From Mycoplasma sp. ATU-Cv-703 (lineage in GTDB: Bacteria > Bacillota_I > Bacilli_A > Mycoplasmatales > Metamycoplasmataceae), in assembly GCA_004011965.1 (NCBI GenBank), contig RYZV01000001.1:321726-385725 (forward strand): a stretch of 64,000 bases of DNA, in the 5' to 3' direction. Position 1 is the first letter of the stretch. Each line of letters begins with the position of its first letter. The notes beneath the pieces are model-generated. The model worked only from the letters and a program-made list of their open reading frames with translations. It ran no database searches and was not told the DNA's origin. Shown here piece by piece: positions 27,511 through 39,687 of this stretch. The translations under genes were made by a program, and so were the position numbers.

Positions 27511-29121
27511 TTAATCCTTGTCGTCTTGGATGTAACTCAGACCTCTATCAATTAGGCGTTTTCTTAAAAATTCGTTGTTAACGACAATTTTGATATTTCG
27601 ACCGCCCTTTTCTTCCTTGTCAGAAAAGTATCGTAAAGCTTCGGTGTAGAGAGTGTCGTCTTGCGAATATAGCATTCAAGCGGCTTGGTCTTCTAGTCCT
27701 TGGAAAATCGATCCTTTGAGAGTAATTTTCTCTTCTCTTCAAATTGGCATGATGCCCAGCATCTGGGTTAGTTGGAAGGAAGTTTCCTTTTTAGACAAAA
27801 ACTCAATGTCTTTCGTCACTAGGTCGCTCTCTTGCAAAAAACCGTACCAGTAATCGGAACTAGTTGCTTTCTTAAACCAACTCAAGCTACCAAACCGCAA
27901 TTTTCCCCGTCCAGAATCTTGCTTAGAAATACCTTTGTAAGCGAAGAAGTTGTTCAGGTTAAGGTTAATTTTTTCCTTCGGAACTTCATCGTCTTCGGCT
28001 CGGTATTTAAGCAAACGAGCAGCAAAACTTTCCAAATCAGAACCGCTGTCATTCTCGTCTGGCTGGTCAACTGGATTGTCTTCTTCAGTTGGTTCCCTAT
28101 CTTCAACAACAGGCTCTGGCTCTTTATCTTCAACGACAGGTTCTGGTTCTTTGTTTCCGTTATCACCTGGCTCTTGCTCGGGTTTTTCAACTTCAGCCAC
28201 GAAACTCGTCAAGTTGAAAATTTGAGTTGGTAATTTTTTATTTCTTTCGCTTCAAGACATTAATTTTTGGAGAGCTTCGTCGCCTTCTGCACCCGGAATA
28301 AATTCTTTAACAGCGTCACTTAAATAGGGGTATTTATTTTCACCGAGTTTGTCCTGGATGTAAAAATTGGACTTTTCGGAGTCAAGTTTAATTTCCCATT
28401 TGAAAAACAGTTGTTTGTTTAGTAAGTTTTTAGTTAGGAGAAAGTTCACGCCCGGATCAATTTCTTTCTCAATTGCGCGGAATTTGTACTCTTTTTCGCT
28501 GGTGTCTTCATCGTCTTCGTGTTGCTTGCGGTAAAGAGTTTCAAACTCTTGACGTGTTAGTTTTTGGTATTCTGACACGATTAAATGTTTGTAAATTGTG
28601 TTAGCAAAACCAATTGCCAACTCTGACATCAAAATTTGACTAATTCTTTCAATTCGAGTTTGGTCAGAGCCTTCTAGGTAAGTTTGCTCAAAAAAGTCGT
28701 TTTCGTAACCATTCAAATACTGGCGTAAAAAACCGATCTTGGTCAAGTTATTGATGTTATCCTCGGTCGTGTTATAAACGGCTTGACCCTCTTGGTCAGT
28801 TATTTTGAGAAGTTGCGATCCTAACGAATTTAAGTAGTCGGCGTTATTTGTTAACTGCTGGGACAAATAGAACTTAATCAAACGTTTGATAGTGGCATTT
28901 TGTCAAGGCGATTCATGGTTAATTTGCAAACCTTGGATGTCGGTGACTTTTTGGAACCAAAGTTTTTCTAAGTAATTAAGACCCTCTTTGGAGGTGAATT
29001 TTCTGAGCAGCTCGGAATCCTCGTCGCTCAACTCAGCTGCGCAAGCTAGCAAAGAGCCAAGCGGCATTACCGGCACTATGCTGCCAAGCGCCAATTTTCA
29101 AAGTTTTCGGTTTTTAAGCAT
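27511..29121 (-). CDS. HinT-interacting membrane complex lipoprotein P60 homolog
   Basis: A 536-residue surface lipoprotein with a signal peptide and lipobox LLAC at about residue 25. In the middle is a Pro/Glu-rich acidic linker with two near-identical EPEPVVED units. The end is rich in charged residues. Of two adjacent ATGs I chose 29119-29121 because it is 6-7 bases from AGAGG; it overlaps the P80 gene by 8 bases. The assignment rests on the P80-P60 pair order and the neighbouring hinT, as known from M. hominis. The exact function of the complex is not established. Confidence 0.78.
28088..28152 (-). repeat. Tandem 27-base repeat coding EPEPVVED(K/R)
   Basis: Two adjacent copies of a unit encoding EPEPVVEDK and EPEPVVEDR within the acidic linker of the P60 homolog. 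In frame and short, so copy number could vary without breaking the gene. Confidence 0.75.
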
Positions 29122-31165
29122 CATTTTCCTCTCGAGTCGGTAAGATAGTTTCTTTGATGAGAACATTATAAACTTCCTCAGGACGCAAGGTAGGGTCGAT
29201 CGTTCTAAGTTCTTTGTCGATCGAATCGATGTAAAACTCTTTCACTTTTTTGCCTAGGGCGTTATTAGCTGATTCCCAAGAGTTTGCGTTTTTCATTGAT
29301 CCGACTAGTCTAACGATGTCGTTTCAGTTAATTTCTTTGTCTTGCTCAAGCACAAAGTTTTTAAGAGCATCACCTTGGTTATACTCGCGGATGATAAAGT
29401 CAATCCGAAAATGCTGGGTGAAGTGATTGTTGAAAAGGTTAGACCAGTTTGTTTCCGCTTTGTTAACTTCTTGATCTTGAGCAACTTGGGTTAGATCACG
29501 TTCAATCTCAGCTTTTATTTTAGCCGGCTCGTCAAAACTAGTCACTTTAACAGCGTGAACACCGTTTTTAGAGATTACTACGTGGGAACCTTCACCAGCG
29601 GGGTAATAAAGTTCCAGTCCATCTTTTTCTGGGTCAAAAGTATCTCGAAAACTTTTCCCAAAAATTCGTTGGGTGTCGGCATCCCCTAAGTTGTTCAGCG
29701 CTTCAACCAAATCTTTTTGGTTAGTTGGCTGGTCATCTTTCCAAGCTTCTTGGGCACCTTTTTCGATGTTTTCAACTAAATCTTGGAGGTAGTTTTTGCC
29801 ATTGCGCGGGTCATCACTTGGTAGTTCGGGCGAATTAAGAATCGCCAAAATTCCGAAAGAAAAACCAGGCACCATTTCTTTTACATAGTCGGTAACAGTT
29901 CTTATGCCCAGCGATCCGTACTTGGTTTTTCCTGAGTCGTCGTTTGAGAAAAAGTCAATAAAGATGGCGGTGTCTTTTTCAACTTCTTCCTGGTTAGATT
30001 CTTCTGACTCTCCAGAACCAGTTGCAAAAAGGTTCGGAACCAACTCTAGAACGCGACGTTCACCGCGGTCAAAAAATGAAAGCAAGTTTTTGACGACATT
30101 TTTATCTTTTTCAAAAGTCCAAGGTAGCGATGAACCAGAATTGTTTTGTTTGGCCGCGATAAGAGCGTGGTTAACTTTGATTAAATTTTGACTAAGAACT
30201 TCTCGGATAAGAGCGTCTTCTGACTGCTGCCCTTCGGATGAGAAGTTAATTGCTAAACGACTAGGGATACGTGAGTTTGTGCCGGTAAAGTAGACTTTTT
30301 CCTTTTTACGTGTGTCCTCAACTTCTTCCAAAGGAGGAGCCTCTGTCTCATCGTATTTTTTCTCAACGGCATCTTTGAGGAAACTGAAAATTGGTTGTCC
30401 GTCAACTTGGGCTCTTTTTTGTTCGTAAGTGTAATCGCTGTTGATTTTAAATTTGAATTGTGCGAAAGAGTTCTCGCTGATTTCTTTGTGAGTTAAATAG
30501 TCAACTGCTTCTTTGTCGGTGGCGGCGTTATTGTACAGCCTTCTTCTTTCATCTGGTCAAGCGTTAAGTCCCTCTTGGCGAGTTGAGAATTTGCTGACGT
30601 AATTTTCTTTGCTGTCGTTATAAACCGTCTCTCTTTTTTGACGAACTTTTTCCAGCGGTAGAAGTACTTTAGGATACTCGCTCGCAAAACGATCACGTTC
30701 GTAATCCAATCCTTCAGCAGCACCAATTTCTCTGTTTAAAGCACTTAGTTTGTCCTCAATTTTGCGAATGTCATCTTGGTAACCTCGGATCCGCTCTTCA
30801 ATCACACTTTGCTTTTCCTCAACTTTTTCTTTTTCGGCCTCAATTTTAAGTTTTAGTTCGTAGATGTCCCAGTTAAAGTGTTGTTTTTGAAGTTCAAGCG
30901 AACCTTTTTGCTCAAAGTCGTAAAGGTAAAAAGCAACTTGGTAATCAAATTTATCCAGTTGAATTTTCTCTTGTTGACCTTGCTTGTTAAGCGTCTGCTC
31001 AACTGTCTCTCCCAGCACGTCATCGTAAAGTTTATCTTTTGATTGGTAATTAAACTCAGGCTGGCTATAAATTGAAACAAGCGGTACAGCAATTGACGCA
31101 ACCACGCCGGCCACGATGATGGTGGACGAGCCGATGATGATAGCTTTTTTAGTCCTTTTTTTCAT
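29114..31165 (-). CDS. HinT-interacting membrane complex protein P80 homolog
   Basis: A 683-residue membrane-anchored surface protein. A single hydrophobic segment (residues about 9-30, KKAIIIGSSTIIVAGVVASI) lacks a lipobox Cys. A long Glu/Lys coiled coil (about 95-165) follows, then a large extracytoplasmic part. The RBS AAAGGAAG precedes the ATG, and TATAAT at 31209-31214 is the likely promoter. It is the first gene of the P80-P60 operon; the stop overlaps the P60 start. Confidence 0.78.
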
Positions 31166-31300
31166 ATGTTTAATCTTCCTTTACTGGTGGGCTATCTTAG
31201 GTTGCTTAATTATAACAAGGACCGCTCATAATCGTGAGTTGCTGCGGCCAACATTTTTAACCTAATTTACTGCCCAGACATTATAATTTTATCGTTTCAA

Positions 31301-32014
31301 ATGCGCAAAACAACCCAAGCACAAATTGACTTGATCAAACATTTTGCTAATCTTTGTCAGAAGAACCAAGTTTGGTACGTTTTAGACGGCGCAAGTTTGC
31401 TCAGCGCCCATCGCCACGGCGGTTTTTCTCTCTTAAGCTCGCACTTAGAGGTTCTAATGAGCGTGGAAAGTTACCGCCAATTGGCAAAAATTGCTCCGCA
31501 GCAGGTGGTTGACTCCTTTATAGACCCGCGTTACAAACAGCTCGGAGCTAGTTATGTTTGGGATCGGAAAAATTGACTTAAGCAAAGTCAGCACATAAAA
31601 ATTAGAATTTTGGTGCCCAGCACAACCGAAAAAGTTAAACGGTTTCGTTCTTGAAAAAACTTTTGACTGAAAAAAAGGTTTTCCTACGCCGATAACTTAT
31701 GAAGTGCGATTGAAGAGTTACACGACCACCAACCCAGCGGTTTTTACTTGCTTGGCCAACGAGGAGAGTCAGTTAAGCGTTCGTGAATAGTGCACTTTGA
31801 CCCGCAGACGGTTGAAGTCAGTTTTCACCAAATGAAACTTCCTTGCGCTAGAAATTATCCTTACTTACTTGAGCGCTTTTTTGGATCAGATTGGCAAACT
31901 AACCAGAAATTTAAAAACGGGTACCACTACCTAACGCCGCTCAAGAGGAAAAGAATTAAAGAAGATATATGAAACAAACAACCGAAACAGAAATTAGAGC
32001 CCACAGTATCGTAA
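31301..32014 (+). CDS. LicD-like nucleotidyl/phosphotransferase, divergent
   Basis: A 237-residue protein with VLDGASLLSAHRHGGFS near residue 30, which follows the LicD pattern (DGGTLLGAxRHKGFIPWDDD), and PYLLERFFGSDW, like the LicD YGxxW end. LicD enzymes attach phosphorylcholine or other groups to surface glycans. Here the usual metal-binding DDD is replaced by SSHLE, so activity is uncertain. Many TGA-Trp codons. TATAAT lies 13 bases before the ATG, with no Shine-Dalgarno. Reading TGA at 31970-31972 as Trp extends it 46 bases into the next gene. Confidence 0.65.
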
Positions 32015-32319
32015 CCGGGAAAGTCACTAGTTTGTGGAAGACTTACCTAGAAGTGGAGTTAACCGACGGATGCCGGGGACTGCTGCACATTTCGCAAGTT
32101 TCTGACTACTACGTTTACCGCTTAGACAAGATGTTTAAGGTCGGTAATGAATACGATTTTTACGTTTTAGGAGTTGACCCCAAGAGTCAAAAACTGGCTT
32201 TGTCATGAAAAAAAATTGTGCCCGTCTTTTTGCGCAATCCATTTGAGTTCAAAATAGCTCCCACGCGCCACGGTTTTAGCAATTTAAAAAAGTTTGTCCG
32301 AGGTCTAATCAATGATTAA
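31969..32319 (+). CDS. S1 RNA-binding domain protein
   Basis: A 116-residue protein, mostly one S1 (OB-fold) domain: GKVTSLWKTYLEVELTDGCRGLLHISQVS...GVDPKSQKLALSWK. Small single-S1 proteins of this type act in translation or RNA turnover (compare the Bacillus GSP13/CvfD group). It overlaps the LicD-like gene by 46 bases and pgi by 8, so the three form one operon. Confidence 0.88.
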
Positions 32320-33595
32320 GTTAGATTTATCCCAGAGCGGCGTTTTAGACGCTTTGCCTAGTTACCACAAAAAAGTGGCTGTTTTAGCTCAGAGGATGGA
32401 GACCCACCAAGTTAAGGGCGACGAATTTTTGGGTTGGAAAGACTTGCCCAATAAGTTTAAAAAAACCGAGTTTCAAACGATTAAAAATATCGTCAAGAGT
32501 CTCAAGAATGAGGGCGTTAATGTTTTAGTGCTTGTCGGGATTGGCGGCTCTTTTGCCGGCGCCAAGGCCGGTTTAGAAATGATGCTGGGAACCATGTCGC
32601 TAACAGCCGATATGGAAGTTATTTTTATCGGCGAATCGCTCAGCTCTACCGATTTAGCCCAAAAGTTAGCTTATCTTGAAGATAAGAATTTTGCCATTAA
32701 CGTCATTTCTAAGTCGGGTCAAACGCTTGAACCGGCTGTCGCATTTAAAATCGTGCGTAAATTGCTCGAAAGCAAAGTTGGCCACTTTAACGCCCACAAG
32801 TACATTATCGCCACCACTGATGCCAACCGCGGTCACTTAATTGAAATGGCGCGCGAAAACTCTTGGCAAACGCTAGTAATTCCCGACCAAATCGGAGGTC
32901 GATTCTCGGTTTTAACCGCGGTCGGACTTTTCCCGCTAGCTTGCGCGGGAATTGACATTGATCTAATCGCCAAAGGTGCTCGAAAAGGTTACAAACTTTA
33001 CCGTTCAACTAGTCTGGAGCAAAACGATGCTTACAAATACGCCGTGGCGCGCCACATTTTGGCTAAGAAATACCCGGTTGAACTGATGGTTCAATACGAA
33101 CCACAAATGCGAGCTTTTTCAGAGTGGTGAAAGCAGCTAGCTGGCGAATCAGAGGGCAAAAACGGTAAAGGCGTTTTCCCTGCTTCGGCAGTTTTCTCGA
33201 CCGACTTACATTCGCTTGGTCAGTTTATCCAAAGCGGCTCACGAGTGTTATTTGAGACGATGCTAGTCGTGGAAAACCCTCTGCTTGATTTAAAAATGTT
33301 TAACGATCCGCGTAATGCCGACCGTCTTAATTACGTGGCTAATTTAACGCTCAACCAAATTAATCAAGTCGTTTACCGAGCCACTTCGGAAGCCCATTTT
33401 AACGTCGGTAAAGTGCCAATTATCACGATTAAAATTAAGTCTTTCCAGCCGGAAGTTTTTGGTCAGTTAGTTTACTTTTTTCAAAGAGCGATCGCTATGA
33501 GCGCTTATTTAAACGACGTTAATCCTTTTGACCAACCGGGCGTAGAAATTTACAAGCAAAACATTCGCAAACTGCTTCAGAAAATCGACCAATAG
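32312..33595 (+). CDS. pgi: Glucose-6-phosphate isomerase
   Basis: Interconverts glucose-6-phosphate and fructose-6-phosphate in glycolysis. It has 427 residues, the short bacterial form. GIGGSFAGAKAGLEM, VISKSGQTLEPAVAFK and GGRFSVLTAVGLFP are the sugar-phosphate-binding and signature blocks. One TGA-Trp in FSEWWKQ. Coupled to the upstream S1 gene. It suggests sugar use by this organism. Confidence 0.96.
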
Positions 33596-33693
33596 ATTGT
33601 TTAAACTCATTTTGGTTATAATTACTTAACTTTATTGACCGTCTATAAAAGTTAACCTTCGCCGCTCAATTAAGTTCTAAGGAGTAAGCATCG

Positions 33694-35793
33694 ATGGCTC
33701 ATCACCAACCTGGTCAACCAACTTCGGGCAATCCCAAGAAATTTAACTGGTCGTCTTTCATCGTTTCGACGCTTTTGATTGTCGGACTAGTCGTTTTAGC
33801 TTGGTGGTTATTTTTTGGGTTTGGCAGTCGCAAAAACGCCAAAGACGTGACTACCTTTAGCCAGAGGGTGACCATAAACGCCGAGAATACTAGTGACAAA
33901 AATTACTTTGAGCGAGTAGAGTTTAATCGCTATAACCACCAAATTTACGTAATTGAAGTGGTTGATAACAAGAAGGAAGACTATGTTGTTTCGGCCGACC
34001 CGATTTTAATGAACGACTACCTTAAAGAAGGTATTCTTTCAGAATTGTTGGGAGACGCGGTCAAAGGGTCTCCTAACGAAGTCAAAATCATTAGTGCGGG
34101 TCCGCCAACCGAAAATAGATTTGTCAGCGCCCTATTTACCTTGCTGCCCGCTTTACTTCTGATCGGATTTTTTGTTTGAATGATGCGCAAAAGCGGAGGC
34201 ATTACCGATTCAATTATGTCGCCCGGCAAAAGTCAAGCTAAAAAGATTATTAGTAAAAAGCGTTTTAGCGACGTAGCTGGTCAAGAGGAGGCCAAGGAAG
34301 AAATTGTTGAAGTGGTTGATTTTCTCAAGCATCCTCAGAAGTACCGCGCAGCAGGAGCGCGCGTCCCAAAAGGTATTCTTTTTGGAGGTCCGCCTGGAAC
34401 CGGTAAAACCTTGCTAGCCAAAGCAACTGCCGGTGAAGCCGGCGTACCGTTTTTCTTCATTTCCGGTTCTAACTTCGTGGAAATGTTTGCTGGTCTAGGC
34501 GCTAAGCGCGTGCGTGAAATGTTCAAAGAGTCGCGCAAAGCTGCCCCAGCGATACTTTTCATTGACGAGTTAGATGCGATTGGTCGTAAGCGAGGCTCAT
34601 CCCTAAGTGGTAACGACGAGCGCGAGCAAACACTGAACCAAATTTTGGTTGAGATGGACGGAATGGAAGAAAACGCTGGTCTTTTAATTATCGCCGCTAC
34701 TAATCGTCCCGACGTGTTAGATCCGGCTCTTCTTCGACCTGGTCGGTTTGACCGCACAATTACCGTCAACAACCCAGATGTGAAAGAACGGGAAGCGATT
34801 TTAAGTCTCCACGCCAAAGGTAAACGAATCGCTAGCAACGTTAGTTTTAAAAGCATCGCCAAACGTACGCCAGGTTACTCGGGTGCTCAACTGGAAAACA
34901 TCATTAACGAAGCGGCGTTACTATCGGTTCGCGAGAACACCAACATTATTACGCTTGAACAAATTGATGAGGCGATTGACAGGGTGGCAGCCGGGCCAGC
35001 CAAAAAGCACCGCGTGATTACTCCCAAAGAATTGCGCATGATTGCTTACCACGAAGCGGGTCACGCCGTGATTGGTTTGAAAGTTGCTTCGGCCGAAAAA
35101 GTTCAAAAGATTACCATTATTCCCCGTGGTCACGCCGGCGGTTACACTTTGATGACACCGCGGGAAGAAAAGTACAACTACTCTAAATCAGAACTTGAAG
35201 CTAAAATCATATCTTTCATGGGTGGTCGTGCCGCGGAACAAATCATGTATGGGATGGGCGAAGTTTCCACCGGCGCTTCTAACGACATTGAAAAGGCAAC
35301 TGGCATCGCCCGTGCGATGGTTACCCAGTACGGTATGTCTGATTTGGGACCAATTGCTTACGAACGAGATTACGGTCCGCAGTACCTAGGGCAAGATTAC
35401 CGCGCTCGCGAATATTCAGACGCTTTGGCTGAACGGATTGATGAAGCGGTTCGTAAATTAATTATGCTAGCCGAGCAGAAAGCTATCGCGACTTTAAAAG
35501 TTAACCGCGATTTACTAGACTTGATTGCTGAGGAACTTTTGGAAAAAGAAACGATTGTTTCGGAAGAAATTGAGTACATTCACAAGTTTAAGAAGCGACC
35601 ACCCCACAAAATCAAGCCGGCTAAAATTTTAGAGTCGGACAAAAGCCTTGAGGAAATCATTAAGGAAATTGACGCGAAAGTCGCTAGCAAGAAAGAGCCA
35701 AAGACCACTAAGATCGCTAAAACCACCCAAAAGAAAAAAGAACCATCTTCTAAAAAAGACAAGCGTTTTGCCAAAAAATCCTCTAAAAAGTAA
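33694..35793 (+). CDS. ftsH: ATP-dependent zinc metalloprotease FtsH
   Basis: Membrane AAA+ protease for membrane-protein quality control. It has 699 residues: a first membrane segment (about 22-45), an extracytoplasmic domain and a second segment near 145-165 that contains a TGA-Trp. Walker A GPPGTGKT is at about 232-239, Walker B ILFIDELDAIGR and the zinc site HEAGHAV at about 453. The Lys-rich tail after about residue 620 is unusually long and basic. The RBS AAGGAG precedes the ATG. Confidence 0.97.
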
Positions 35794-35809
35794 GAAAAAT
35801 GATCCATAG

Positions 35810-37558
35810 ATGAGCCATCCAATCACTTCCATTCATTTCAAACGACTAATTTCTTCCCAACCTTACTTAGTTTGAAACCCGCTTCCCCAGACAGAAGTTT
35901 TACCAAGCGAAGAATTTAATTTTGACGAAGACTCTTTCCTTGATAACGATTTAAGTTTTGGCGAAGCGGTTTTTGCTCGTGCACACCAAATTTTAATGAG
36001 CAAATTTTTGGCGCATTTAATCGAAAATTACCCTGGATTTCAAGTGGTAAGTGCTGGCGAAAGTCAAAAAAAAATTAACCAAACTAACAAATACTACCAA
36101 GATCCCGAGGTTGAGTTTATTTACAACCCGGTTTGAAGTTTTGACTACCAAAACTACCAAGTTTTGGCTAACCCAATTTTTTATGACAAAAAAACTGCCA
36201 CCGTCGCTTTTATCAAATTGTCAACTTCAACCAAGCGCAGCGACTTGTACAAAATTTATTTTGATGTCCAAGTTATGCTCAAACTAAATATTCCGATCAA
36301 GGACGTTGTGCTTTACATCGTGGCCAGCAAAAACTACCGCCGTGGCGAAGTAGATTTTTTTAAAACAACCACAATCAACCTCAACAAAAGTTCGCCCAAA
36401 GCTAGCATCGCCTCGGAAACAGATTTTTTTAATTTACAGCGTGCTAAAGTTAGTCGCGCTAAGGGGCCAAACCCAACTTTGTACGAGTTTTTAATCGAAA
36501 ACAGACCGGCGGAATTTGAATTTGCTAGTTTCAACTTTTATTTGGATCAAATTATAAGCGCCGCCGCGCAGAAAACTTTGTTGCCCTTCCGACCGTGTTA
36601 CTTTGGCAAACAGCTTTGCTACTGCACGCACTGGAAAGAAGTGGTTCAGCTAACTGCTAACCCTGTTTTTCACAATTGAAACAACCGCATAATTGTCAAG
36701 AAGTTTTTTCATGAACACTTATCGCTCGGCGATATCGCTCACGAGAGTTTGGTTGTTCGCAAAATTCTTAAAGCTAACGGACCGCTATTTTTTGAGAACG
36801 TTTTAACAACTCAAATAGTTAACAAAATCCGCCTAGTCAAAGAGAGAAAAGTCGTTTGGTACGACTTTGAAGCTTACACTTTGCCCGTTGCCCCGCTTGA
36901 TCACTACTTACCCTTCACCCAAGTGGTTTACCAGATTTCATTGATTAAAACCGATCAAGAAAGAGAGGTTGAGCGCCACAATCACGTTTTTGATCCGCGC
37001 TACCTTACAATTGAGGACTTTGTCAAAATCATCCAAGCTATTTACGATCCCTCGGCCGACGTTTACGTAGTTTATAACGCTTCCTACGAACACTCTCGTT
37101 TGAACGAAATGTTGCTGAGGTTAAAAATTAAAAACCACCCCAGTTACCACTCGGTTAGTCAGATGGTTAAACAAATTCAAGAAAAATGCCTTGATTTAGC
37201 TAAATTTTTCCAAGTTAACAGTTACCGGTATTTGCCGCCGATTTTAATTCCTGAACTAAGAGGCAAATCTTCAATCAAAACTTTAGAGCATTACATTCAC
37301 GCTCACCACCCTGATCTTCCCTACCGAATTGTTAATTACCAAAGTTTAAACATTAAAAACGGAATGCAAGCTATGGACGTGGCTTGCCAGCGCGCACTCG
37401 GGATAATCGGTGACCGCGAGTGAGACCAAAAAGTTGAGGATCTTAAAAACTATTGCCAAAACGATGTTCAAGCCATGATTCTAGTTTATTACTTAATCAA
37501 AAAACTACTGCCCAAACGAATTTTAGAAAACCAAGCCCATGAGTTCCAAAAAATTTAA
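35810..37558 (+). CDS. DUF2779 (UU173-type) putative nuclease
   Basis: A 582-residue mycoplasma-type protein. The C-terminal part contains VVWYDFEAYTLPVA, VYNASYEHSRLNEM and KNYCQNDVQAMILVYYLIK. These place DFE, N-Y-E and ND where DEDD exonucleases have their metal ligands, as in DUF2779. The N-terminal part recalls RecB-like nuclease regions with two CxC-like motifs (RPCYFGKQLCYC). The biological role is unknown. I chose the ATG at 35810 because it keeps the conserved Trp-containing N-terminus; several TGA-Trp codons. It overlaps the methyltransferase gene by 20 bases. Confidence 0.8.
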
Positions 37559-38657
37559 GAATAAATTTCCCCGCCGTTTTTGCCCAGTTCAGTTTTTAAC
37601 TTGCCAAGGCTTAACTCGCGAAGGACTAGGGATTGTCAAGTGAAACGGCAAGATTTTTTGGATTGAGCAACTTTTGCCCGGCGAAAAAGCGCGGGTAGTC
37701 ATTTTTTACCAGTTTAAAAAACACGGTTATGGGCGTGCGGTCAAACTTTTAAATTGCTCGCTTGACCGAGCTTTGCCACTTGATCATCCGAAGACTAAAC
37801 TGGGTGTATACCACTTAGCGCATTTAAATTCGCAGGCTCAAGATCGTTTTAAACAAAGTCAACTTGAAAGCGTTTTCGGCACTAAGTTAGCACCCATTAT
37901 CGTTGGCAAGAGAACTTACTACCGCAACAAAGTTGTTTTGTCGCACGGTGGTTTTAAAGCGCCCGGACGGTACCGTCGACAAATTTTTAAACCCGACCAA
38001 ACCAGTTTTGATTTGATGGCGATTGATTTCGGTGCTTACCCAGAGCATTATCCAAAGTACATCATTAGAAGACTTGAAGAGGAAATTGCCGGTCCGCCTG
38101 GCACCAAACTCGCTACTTACGACGCTTTCTTAGGCAAAAAATTCCGGGTAACGCTTGATTCTTTTTACCAAGTAAACAAAGAGATGGCGACCAAGGCCTA
38201 CGAGATGATGCAAAGTTTTGTTTCGGCTGAGGCGGTAGTTTTTGATCTTTACAGCGGACTAGCTACAATCGCGATTTGTTTGTCAGACCGCGTGCGATCG
38301 GTTTACGCGGTTGAAGTTAACAAAGTGTGTTGTCAAGACGCAAAAGCAAACTTAGCAATTAACCAAGTTAAAAACGTGACCTTAATTTGCCAGGATGTCA
38401 CTCAGTGGATCACCCACACTAAAATAAAGCCCGATGTGATCGTAGTTGATCCGCCCCGGGCCGGACTAACTCCGGCGGTTTGCCGGGCTATCAACGCCAG
38501 CAAGGCGCGACGAATAATTTACTTATCTTGTCAAATTGAAACACAAAAAAGGGACATTGACCTTTTGACTAATTACCAAGTAGTTTTTAATCAAGCCTTT
38601 GATTTTTTTCCGCAAACTTACCACATTGAAAATTTGGTTGTTTTAGACATCTGTTAG
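37539..38657 (+). CDS. 23S rRNA (uracil-C5)-methyltransferase, TrmA/RlmD family
   Basis: A 372-residue SAM-dependent RNA methyltransferase making 5-methyluridine in rRNA, or possibly tRNA. Key blocks: FYQVNKEMATKAYE, SAM site FDLYSGLATIAICLS, catalytic DPPRAGLTPAV, and YLSCQIETQKRD with the nucleophilic Cys, ending FFPQTYHIENLVVL. The N-terminus is a TRAM-like segment with two TGA-Trp codons. No Cys4 iron-sulfur cluster is evident. It starts inside the 3' end of the DUF2779 gene. Confidence 0.88.
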
Positions 38658-38719
38658 GGGCCTAAACGCCGCATTTATAAATGGTAGAATTAAATTGGTA
38701 GGTGAAGCCTCTTTTTCCC

Positions 38720-39679
38720 ATGCAATTATCAATTTTGGTCCCGGTCTACAAGCAAGCCAAAGTCCTGCGCAAATTCTTAAACGCTATGCAGCACCAAGAT
38801 GCGCAGGACTTTGAAATCGTGATCGTTTTGGATTCCAACATTGAAAACAACTTGGCTGTATTAGACTCTTTTCGGCTTTTTTTCAAAAACAGAATCGCCT
38901 TGGTATACAACACCCGTCGAATCGGGCGAACTAAAGCTCTCCAAGAAGCGATTGAAAAAGCAAGTAGCGAATACGTTTTGATTACCTCTTCTTCCAATTT
39001 CTTTGCTCGCGACGCAGTTAGTCAATTGCTCAAATTAATCAAAAATAAACCGGCTGACATCATCGAGTTTCGCGCTCCAATGCGTAGTCCAATTAGTTTT
39101 AAAGGCAAGATTAGGCAAAACCAACCTCAACAAGTCAATCTTGTTGACCGGCCAGAAGTTGTAGCCTACTCTTACCCGTTTGATTTCAACAAAATTTACC
39201 GCCGCGAGATTTTGTCAAACTCAAGTTTAGAAGCCGAAATTCGTCAAACGGTTAATTCGCGGTTCGCGATTAATTTTTTCCTAAGCGCGTGGGGAAAGGC
39301 TCGGACATACGTCAATTCCGACCTTAAAATTGTTCGTCTTCGCAACGATTTGTTTAGCGAGGTAACTCCGCTTTCAATCGCTAAACAGTGAGTTGAGTGA
39401 AGGAAAGCATTTGAAAAAAACGGACCTGCTAAGTACGCCGCTGAGTTAGATTACCTCAGTTTTTACCACTTAAGTGTGATTTTGGCGGGCTTTGTTACGG
39501 CAACTGACAACGCTCGCTTAAAAGAGAAGTACCGCCAATTTTTACAAAACCAGTGAACCAACTACTACCAACCTCGTTTTAAAACCAATCCCTACTTTCG
39601 CCGGGAAAATTCGGAAACTCAAGCGTTTCGCAAGGCGATTAGTCGGGATGAATATTTTAAGTTGTATAGGACACTTTAA
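38720..39679 (+). CDS. Family 2 glycosyltransferase, possibly degenerate
   Basis: A 319-residue GT-A-like protein: LSILVPVYKQAKVLRKFLNAMQHQD and VLDSNIEN fit GT2. Where the DxD metal site is expected it has VLITSSSNFFARDAV, with no Asp pair, so catalysis is doubtful or uses another residue. The start is uncertain: ATG 38720 gives the family N-terminus, while a GTG at 38702 would be nearer the TAGAAT at 38685-38690. Several TGA-Trp codons in the C-terminal third. Confidence 0.8.
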
Positions 39680-39687
39680 ACTAAGCC

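Noticed and set aside
27832-28233. Plus-strand frames opposite the P60 gene (Ser/Phe-rich)
   Set aside because: They are mirror images of the acidic EPEPVVED linker; no RBS or family likeness.
34335-34862. 175-codon minus-strand frame inside ftsH
   Set aside because: Antisense shadow of the conserved AAA+ domain; composition is Arg/Ser/Ala-rich with no start signal.
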